From Dictyophora rubrovolvata (lineage: Eukaryota; Basidiomycota; Agaricomycetes; Phallales; Phallaceae): DNA of 64,000 nt. Shown in pieces: positions 56,518 to 64,000 of this stretch (position 1 is its first letter; every line of letters starts with the position of its first letter). The translations under genes and the position numbers were made by a program. Below the pieces are notes generated by a model. The model searched no databases, was not told the origin of the DNA, and worked only from the letters and a program-made list of their open reading frames with translations. The DNA lies in assembly GCA_029959195.1 (NCBI GenBank), contig CP114120.1, positions 1,860,001-1,924,000 on the forward strand, read 5' to 3'.

Positions 56518-57811
56518 ATGAAACTCATACATTCACTCGGTTTAACGTGCACTCTCTCGCTTCTGGCGTCTTACGTTCTGGCTGGCCAGAATTACCACAC
56601 TCACAGTCACATACGGTCTCGCAAACATCATCGCCAGGCTGATAATGTTTACAATCTCACGAGAAGGAATGCACCTCCTTCACCGACTGGTCCAATGACA
56701 CTGGTCGACAAATTCGCTGGAACAAGTTTTTTCGAGTACGTCTCTGTATGCATCATGTTTCTCTCACTTACCGGATTATTTTGTTATCAGTAATTTCAAT
56801 TTTTTTACGCAACCTGATCCTACTCATGGTAATGTGCAATATGTCTCCCAACAGGAGGCTGCAGCGTCAGGTTTGGTCTACACAGATCCAAATAATGTGG
56901 TTCACATCGGTGTCGATTCGAACACCACTCTTCCCGTCGGTGGCCTTCGCAACTCGTATGTGGAGCAAGTTTTTCTCATTCTGATTATTATGACTGATCC
57001 CTTTCCTTAGAGTTCGTATTTCTTCTAAGAAAGTTTACAACGGAGGTCTCTTTGTTCTGGATATGAACGCTATGCCGTATGTCGACCCGATAATTTTATC
57101 TTTATTTTTATTTCCTTACGGTTGTATTCTAGTGGTGGATGTTCACTTTGGCCGGCCTTTTGGACTGTGACACAAGACAATTGGCCTACGAATGGTGAAA
57201 TCGATATCGTTGAGGGAGTTAATTTGGGAACACACAATCAAATGACTCTTCACACGGCTCCAGGATGCACTCTAGACACTTCTGCAGCTCCAGCCCAATT
57301 CAACAATTTGGCATTTACGGGAAATGTTTTAGATACGAACTGCGATGCGCTGGTTGATTCCAATTCCGGCTGTGGAGTTCTCGATCCGAATCCTGCTTCG
57401 TTTGGACAAGCTATTGAAAACAACGGTGGGGCTGTCTTTGCTATGCTCTGGGATGATATTGGCATCCGTGTATGGCACTTCACTCGGTTGAACACCCCTC
57501 CCGATTTGACTGCGTTTGCTCCCAATCCTGTTGGCTGGCCAATTCCTAATGCATTCTGGAGCACTACCACTTGTCCAGTTAATCAATTTTTCCAGGATCA
57601 TGTCATTGTTATTAATACCAGTCTTTGCGGGTGCGTTTGCGTGTCCGACTTGTTTATATGACTAACTGACTTTTGCGCTCTTAGTGACTTTGCAGGAAGC
57701 GCGTACCCTTCAAGTGGATGTCCGGCAACGTGTGCTGAGCATGTTGCTGATCCGAATAATTTCAAAACCAATGCGGAGTGGAAGATTAACTACGTTGCAA
57801 CTTATGAATAA
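56518..57811 (+). CDS. Secreted GH16 family endo-beta-1,3(4)-glucanase (laminarinase-like)
   Basis: A secreted beta-glucan hydrolase of about 365 residues. The start at 56518 gives a signal peptide (LIHSLGLTCTLSLLASYVLA). The GH16 jelly-roll domain follows: TLVDKFAGTSFFENFNFF, YTDPNNVVHIGVDSNT, RISSKKVYNGGLFVLDM, then GGCSLWPAFWTVTQDNWPTN, directly followed by the catalytic motif GEIDIVEGVN with both glutamates and the Asp. The segment MTLHTAPGC and the cysteine-rich end (SSGCPATCAEHVADPN) match fungal laminarinase-like proteins of this family. It probably remodels the fungus's own wall or digests beta-glucan; the sequence cannot separate the two. Exons are joined by short introns near 56743-56790, 56957-57010, 57078-57132 and 57631-57685. 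The stop is 57809-57811. Confidence 0.92.
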
Positions 57812-58382
57812 TCAAGTCAATATACATATGTCACGGAGCATGGGAAGCGTGGCGACTATTATCGGCTTTCTTTTACTGTTTCCCGTTTTTAGACTTTCCG
57901 CAATTAACAGATACCCAGCTTTATTTGTAGCGTTCTTTATAGAATATATATGTACTTGCGTAATGTATAGAATGGAGTAGCAAGTTCCCTGGCCAGTGCG
58001 CTCGACTCCCAAGAATATTAATAGCCTGAAGTGCCTTTTGAAAATAGCACTACCAATAGCCGTGAAAGAAGACATCGGACCTGCAAGGAGCAGCGTGTTT
58101 GATCAATCCAATACCTACACACACTTACATTACATAGTACTTAATTTCTGTGAAGGTTTGCACATTAAAATATTGAAAAAAAAAAAAAAACAAATACATC
58201 CCGCTTTACTTTCCGATAGTCAACGTCTCTTTCTTATCGCAACTGACGGTCCCAGCGCCTAACTCAGACCTGGCTGCAGTTTCAAGTCACGTGCACGAGA
58301 CCCGTATGTCTGTCTTTTTCTTTGGAGCAGCCATTGTCAGTGACGTTTCCTGAGATCACCGCAGTGCCCTCTTCTATCTCTC
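57812..58382. other. Intergenic region, GH16 3' flank and KRE6-like promoter
   Basis: 571 bp without a gene. It contains an A run at about 58176-58190 and a CACGTG at about 58289-58294, roughly 90 bp before the KRE6-like start, which may be a bHLH site. Confidence 0.4.
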
Positions 58383-60579
58383 ATGTCCCGGACGTCGAGA
58401 GGCTCTCGAGTTCCAGTTCCAGCATACACAACGGTTCCTACACGCTCTACCCCTCCTCGTCGCCAATCCTCGTCAAGAGCATTTACGCCTCCTGTCGAGC
58501 CATCGCCCGCCAGATATTCCCGACGACCTTCGAATCCATCTTACCAGCCAACAGTTAATCCTGCCTATGGGCAAGAGACCACACGTGGTGTCGCTCAAGG
58601 TGCTTTAGGCGGTGGTTATGGTCCTTATGCCGTCAGCAGGCCTTTTTCTTCTTTCTTTTGTTTTGAACATTGAACCTCTTTGCAGCGTCCACAAAATCAC
58701 ATTCCTTCCGGAATTGCCAATAACCCTCGTGACTCTTTTTCCGATGATGAAGATATGGATACCGATGAGCTTCATCCTACCCGTCCGTCGACAGCGACTG
58801 TCCCAGCGTATGAGTGGGACGTCAAAGACCTCGACGATGAACTGCACACTTTTGAGCCAGATTACAAACTTGATCGGCGTGGTGGTATTTGTACTTTTCG
58901 GGGCGTCTTAAACTTAGGTGCCTTATTCATTATCGTCGTCGGATTGGTGACTTTATTTGCCGGATATCCCATTGTCTTGTTTTACATCAGGAGTAAACCA
59001 AAAAACATCGGTTTCAATCTAGGTGGCGCCAATGGCTCTGGGCAAGTACCTGACTTGCCTGGTGTTAAAGGTCTGATCGATTCCACAACGCCCCAGGAGG
59101 CGTATACAATGACTGGTCCCACCGATGGATTGAAATATAATTTGGTTTTTTCGGATGAGTTCTCAGTAGATGGCCGGACCTTCTACCCCGGTGATGACCC
59201 CTACTGGGAAGCTGTCGATTTGAACTATTGGCCAACAGGCGATGTCGAATGGTATGACCCTGCAGCCGCCACCACCGCAAACGGCAAATTGGTCATTGAA
59301 ATGTCTGAGACCTTGAATCACGACCTCAACTTCAGATCTGCAATGCTACAGTCCTGGAACAAATTCTGTTTTACCACTGGCATCATCGAAGTATCGATAA
59401 GCTTACCGGGTAACTCGCGGACCCAAGGGTATGTACCGTTCTTTTTTTTGTTCATTGGCTTCTTTTGATACCGATTTCAGTTTTTGGCCGGGTGCTTGGA
59501 TGTTGGGCAATTTAGGCAGGGCGGGTTACGGCGCATCAACCGAAGGTAAAAGTGGTATTACGTTGAACATTCGGAACATTTGATATGAACACTAGTTGCT
59601 TATAGGAACGTGGCCTTACTCTTATGACAGTTGCGATCTGGGAACCTTTCCGGGACAACTAAATGCCCAAAGTAATGGACCACAAGCCGCTCTTTCATCT
59701 GGTATTAATGGTGCCCCCTTGTCAATGCTTCCGGGGCAGAAGTTGTCTGCCTGTACTTGTCCTGGTATGGATCATCCTGGACCGACGACTTCAACTGGAA
59801 GAAGTGCTCCAGAAATTGATTTAATCGAGGCTCAAATTGATGTAGCTTTAGGAATTGGCCAAGCTTCTCAATCATGTCAAACCGCTCCATATAACGCAGG
59901 ATACCAATTTAACGATAGCAATGGCGCTGTAATCATATATAATTCTACAACCACCCAATTTAACTCCTACAAAGGAGGTCCCTTCCAGCAAGCAATTAGC
60001 GGTCTTAGCGCTATCCCAACGGATGTTTATAATGGGACCAACTTCCAGACGTTTGGAGTCGAATGGTGGTCAAATCCGAGCAATAGGGAGGAAGGATATA
60101 TTACTTGGCTTCAAGGTGGCTCTCCTATGTGGACGATGAACGCGGCTGCCATAGGACCAGACAAGGCTGCACAAATCTCTTCCCGGCTTATTTCAGAAGA
60201 ACCAATGGTATGAATTATTCTTAAAGCATTCTATTAGTTGTTGCATATTGACTGCGTATAAAGTACTTGATCCTTAATTTTGCCATGTCCCCTTCCTTCC
60301 AGCCCCAAGACTGGGCGCATTTGCAATTTCCCGCTTTTATGTTTGTAGACTATGTGCGCGTATATCAACGGAACGGTGTAAGCAATGTTGGATGCGATCC
60401 CCGAGATCACCCTACATCTACTTATATCCAGAAGTAAGTTGTATTGTACAGTCGTTTATCTTGACTAATGTCGCTTTTGTGTCTCCAGTCACCTTAATGC
60501 ATATATGGATCCTAATTTGACTACATGGTCCGACGCGGGCTACGACTTTCCACGAAATAGCTTACTTGACGGCTGTTAA
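58383..60579 (+). CDS. KRE6: Beta-glucan synthesis-associated protein, KRE6/SKN1 type (copy 2)
   Basis: A paralogue of the gene at 39577-41713, with the same build: a cytosolic Ser/Pro/Arg-rich tail (MSRTSRGSRVPVPAYTTVPT), a single membrane segment (LGALFIIVVGLVTLFAGYPI), and a GH16-fold luminal domain. Shared hallmarks are GFNLGGANGSGQVPDLPG, YNLVFSDEFSVDGRTFY, DDPYWEAVDLNYWPTGDVEW, MLQSWNKFCFTTGIIE, GFWPGAWMLGNLGRAGYG and the catalytic SAPEIDLIEAQ. The intron after EEPM is best drawn 60208-60263, because the bases just after it read YLILNFAMSPSFQPQDW in frame, matching the conserved NLGMS strand of copy 1; using the later CCAG acceptor at about 60301 would delete it. The end is NSLLDGC at 60577-60579. 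Length is about 640 residues. Confidence 0.95.
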
Positions 60580-61026
60580 CGTTTTTAATGAATTTTGAAA
60601 AAGAACCATCGTGGACAATCTCACTTTGAACGAGACAGAAAAGGACTTTTGATGATTTGGATCTGTGCCATTGATGATCTTCGCATTTGCGCATCTGTAG
60701 AAGTATAGCACATTTACTTGTAATACGGATTATTTATTCTATCATTACAAAAGGACGTGGACAAAAGTGGTTTATTTTGGTCCGTCCAGCTTAAAGTTGC
60801 ACCTTCAAAAAAACCTGTTCGAGTTGCGTTGGGATGTCGGTCACAGCGTTTTCGTCACAGCCTACCAGAGGCAATTTGAAGTGGCTAGACCGCCACGAAC
60901 CAGACAACAAAATAGAGTGTTAAACACGCACCTTTCGGACATTCCTGGGCCCTCATATTTGCATTTCATCATCTAGCTGGATGCTTTCTTTACCCAATGT
61001 TCTCCTCTCTTACAGATACAGTCCAT
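60580..61026. other. Intergenic region, KRE6-like 3' flank and SUMO protease promoter
   Basis: 447 bp between two plus-strand genes. No coding or structural signal recognised. Confidence 0.4.
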
Positions 61027-64000
61027 ATGAAACAACTTCGCGGCCTGCAGCCAATTAAACGTTCTGACGACAAGTAAGCATAATAAGTTATAGAAATTTG
61101 CCTAGTAATCCGTCAAACATATAGAGTCACTCTTGAAGGTCCATCACAGCCTAGGTGGAAGAACCCCCCGCAGCTGATAGAAGTACCCAGTAATGACAAG
61201 GTATTATGTTTCATGTTTTGATTACTGTACCTTAAGTTAAAGAATTTCTTGTAGGACACTCAAAGATGTAGGAATCCGTTTAGCGGTAGAATGTCCGATA
61301 ATCTTCATAGCGAACGAGGTCCTTCGTCATCCATACCTAGGCCTCACCCCTTACCTTTTCCCAGCGGCAGCAGTCGTTCTAATCCAAACGCCGCGACTGT
61401 CGTCGCTTCTCGTCATTTCTCTTTCGGCGTTGCAGATAGGCATCTTTCCAAGGACAACGACAAGAAAGAGACTGACTTGCACGGCGATCGTCCCGCCAAA
61501 AGGCGCAAAACTGACACAGGCAGCGGTGTCTTTTCGAGTTCCATTCCCGGTCGTTCGCATCTTACCAATGGACAGTCCAGGAAGTCCGAGGCCTTTATAC
61601 AGACTCGTTCGCCTGTCATTGATCTTGTTGATGAAGAAGACGTAGGAGAACCTATATCCTCCAAACCTCCTCCAACCGTAACAATCGGTAGCCCATTAAC
61701 TCCCACTGTGTCATCTGATGATATCGGCTTACGATCAAAGCACCCTCGGGCACGTTCACCTTCCGTTTCGGAATTCACAAACGACCTTTCCCGTCCAAAT
61801 TCTCCCGTCCATTCTGCTGGTACTAACGAGTGGACTGACCAAAATATGTCCTATGGTCTCGGCTCAAAAGGAAAGGGCAAATTTCTTTATTCAGACGCGC
61901 CACATACCCAGCTTCTCATGGAACGATACCAAGAAGATCCAATTGACAACACGGATGATTTCGACAACTTAAGCCTAAAGGATGTTACCTCAGCTCGTCC
62001 GCGCGGAAATGGGATTTCGACACTTTCCAAAGTCCCCGACATTCGTAGGGGTTTTGTTAGAAACACTGTTGAAAATATTGAAGCACGAGCAGGGTCGTAC
62101 GAACCTCCTCATGTGGATTTAGAAAAAATGGGAAGGATCGTGCAGAGGATGAAAACAAAGACAAAGGTTTGCAAAAGCTTTTCTGCATTTTTATTTAAAT
62201 TATCAAAGAAGAGCTTTATTCTAGAATTCTGAAGAACTGAGAAGGACTCCAGCCGACGGACCCTCAACGGTTCCAAAACCCCCCTCCAAGCCCGATCGTG
62301 AAACTTCCACCACCAAGTTCGTTAGAAAAGGTCTCGTAAAGGCCAGGAGCATCAGTGTTCCTCTGGCTGAGTATGTCTACGACGGTCGAGCTTCTACGAC
62401 AACAGACGACGACCCACTTTCAGTCCGCTTCACTGAAAATGACATATCCATTTTTAATAAAGAATCTGTGGTTCATCAATTTCCCAATCTTTCGTTTAAA
62501 CGAGTAATGGTCAGTTTTTTTTCGAAAGAATAAAATAATTGGTTTCATAAATAGCGTTTTCACAGCGTCCTTCTGAGCCTCTGGAATTCAAGTCCGTTTG
62601 TATGGTCATCTTCGTGTTGGATTCGGAACAGGCCAAATCAAGTGCTGGCGATGGTTGGATTCTATGTATAAGTTGTTGTTTTACCCTCCTGATCTTTTAA
62701 GCAGGTGAGATAAGACTCGGACTGAAACTCCAGCCGCTTGCGCATGATCGACTTCATACCGTTTGGGGATTGATCTTAAAGATCAGTCAAGGATGCAATC
62801 AGGAACTAATAAAGCGAGTAAAAGATCATATCCTCAAGTACTATTCATAATGAAATTTATTTATAGCAAAGGAGTCCTACCTAAGATCTGGGCTGCCATT
62901 TTAGACCCTGTCAACTCTCTGAACAGTTCTCCAATTTCAACAAGTTCCCCAATGAAGAGAGCGAAACCAAGAGCTATACCTATTCAGTATGTGTTCCAGC
63001 AATCACACACCTTTGATTACTGAATCTGTCTAGACGGCCTTCGACGAGACTATCGTCTCGTGGAGCTGGAGCACCATCCAATGATGCTAGCCGTTCCAGA
63101 AGATCACCATCGCCATCTCATGAGGAACTGTATGAAATGTTTTATCTTTTGCCATCCTTGCTTCGCTTATTGCACCCAGCATTCTCGTATACCCGCCGTC
63201 TGGCACTGGGGCGCTTAATATCACTTACGGAGACCTCAGGCGTTTAGAGCCCGGAGAGTTTCTTAATGATACTTTGATAGAGTTTGGACTAAAGTATGTT
63301 GCTTGTGGTGACAGGTGTTTCATAAGCTTATTGTCGATTTAGGTTGTGGCTGAACGATTTTCGTAGTCGGGAATCTGAACTTGCTGATCAAGTTCACGTA
63401 TTTAGCTCTTTTTTTTATACACAGCTGCATCAAAAGAAGTAAGTCGTGTTTTATGTTTGTTCATCGACTGAATTCGCTATTAGTCTCGAAGAAGGGTATC
63501 AAAATGTACGCAAATGGACGTCTAGAGTCGATATTTTCAAGAAGAAATATATTATTGTACCTATTAATGAAAAGTATGTCAAGCTTGTTTCATATCCTTC
63601 AACAATTTGATTCATACAATTAGTTTACATTGGTACTTGGCCATAATTTGCCATGCTGGGAGGATACTTCAAAATGAGGAAAGAAAAGCGACTTCACCAA
63701 CTGATGTGGATCGTTTACCACCGTCTGATCCTCATTCAACTGCTCAAGAGAAAAAGGAGGTTGAAATTCTAATGGATGCGAGTACTGCGAACGACGAAAA
63801 CGCCAACTTGGAACCGAGCTCTAACTCTACACTCGTCTCGCCTACATTGTCTCGGGGAGGATCACCCCCGGCCCGCTCCATAACTAGGTCGGTCTCACCA
63901 CCCGATCCTATCGATATAATTTCAGACCTGCCAGATTCCATGGATGTTGATGATCCTGTCGTAGGTATCACAGCGGAACCGACTTTGTCAGATGTGTATG
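61027..64000 (+). CDS. Ulp2/SENP6-7-like SUMO-specific cysteine protease (3' end outside window)
   Basis: A desumoylating protease of the C48 family. The start is placed at the ATG 61027: three short exons (MKQLRGLQPIKRSDD, then VTLEGPSQPRWKNPPQLIE, then DTQRCRNPFSGRM) run in frame into the longer exon beginning MSDNLHSERG at 61291. A long disordered region with a bipartite-like KRRK signal and a SUMO-interaction motif (VIDLVDEED) leads to a PH-like middle (PLEFKSVCMVIFVLDSE, IRLGLKLQPLAHDRLHTVW). The catalytic domain begins LILVYPPSGTGALNITYGDL and has the family block PGEFLNDTLIEFGLKLW, then KKYIIVPINENLHWYLAIIC with the catalytic His. A Ser/Asp-rich insert follows directly and continues to the window end, as in Ulp2/SENP6/SENP7; the catalytic Asp and Cys lie beyond it. 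Eight or more introns of about 45-65 bp. Confidence 0.9.

Overview
The window is nuclear DNA from a filamentous basidiomycete, most likely an Agaricomycete mushroom. Almost every gene is broken by many short (about 50-65 bp) GT-AG introns. Base composition is close to balanced, promoters carry pyrimidine-rich tracts, and gene content is fungal (KRE6-type glucan-synthesis proteins, a GABA/choline-type APC permease, MLP1/TPR, Prp8). No provirus, transposon, CRISPR array, rRNA or convincing tRNA was found. The species cannot be fixed from the sequence alone.

Layout, left to right. (1) 0-6.5 kb, transport: two tandem minus-strand major facilitator (DHA2/ATR1-like) genes, the first cut by the window edge, then a minus-strand APC amino-acid permease. 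(2) 7.5-25 kb: a plus-strand Ser/Thr kinase with a long disordered tail, the minus-strand nuclear-basket protein TPR/MLP1, a small plus-strand coiled-coil protein, and a secreted OB-fold plus EEP nuclease. (3) 25-39 kb, minus strand: a large disordered PH-domain protein and the complete, intein-free spliceosome core gene PRP8. (4) 39.6-45 kb, minus strand: a KRE6/SKN1 beta-glucan synthesis protein and a mitochondrial malic enzyme. (5) 46.8-64 kb, plus strand: MUS81, a single-pass membrane protein, SMC6, a secreted GH16 glucanase, a second KRE6/SKN1 paralogue, and a Ulp2/SENP6-7-like SUMO protease whose catalytic domain runs off the right edge.

Two themes recur. Cell-wall beta-glucan biology is represented by three GH16-fold genes (two KRE6-like genes in opposite orientation about 17 kb apart, and one secreted glucanase). 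Genome maintenance and SUMO biology is represented by MUS81, SMC6 and the SUMO protease; the first two have ACGCGT (MluI cell-cycle box) elements close to their start codons. The rest is ordinary housekeeping. I did not find a clear previously undescribed system. The most notable local signals are a 12-nt microexon inside the SMC6 P-loop, a gene-conversion-like identity gradient between the tandem transporters, and a triple GCTGTCCG half-site block upstream of the GH16 glucanase gene.
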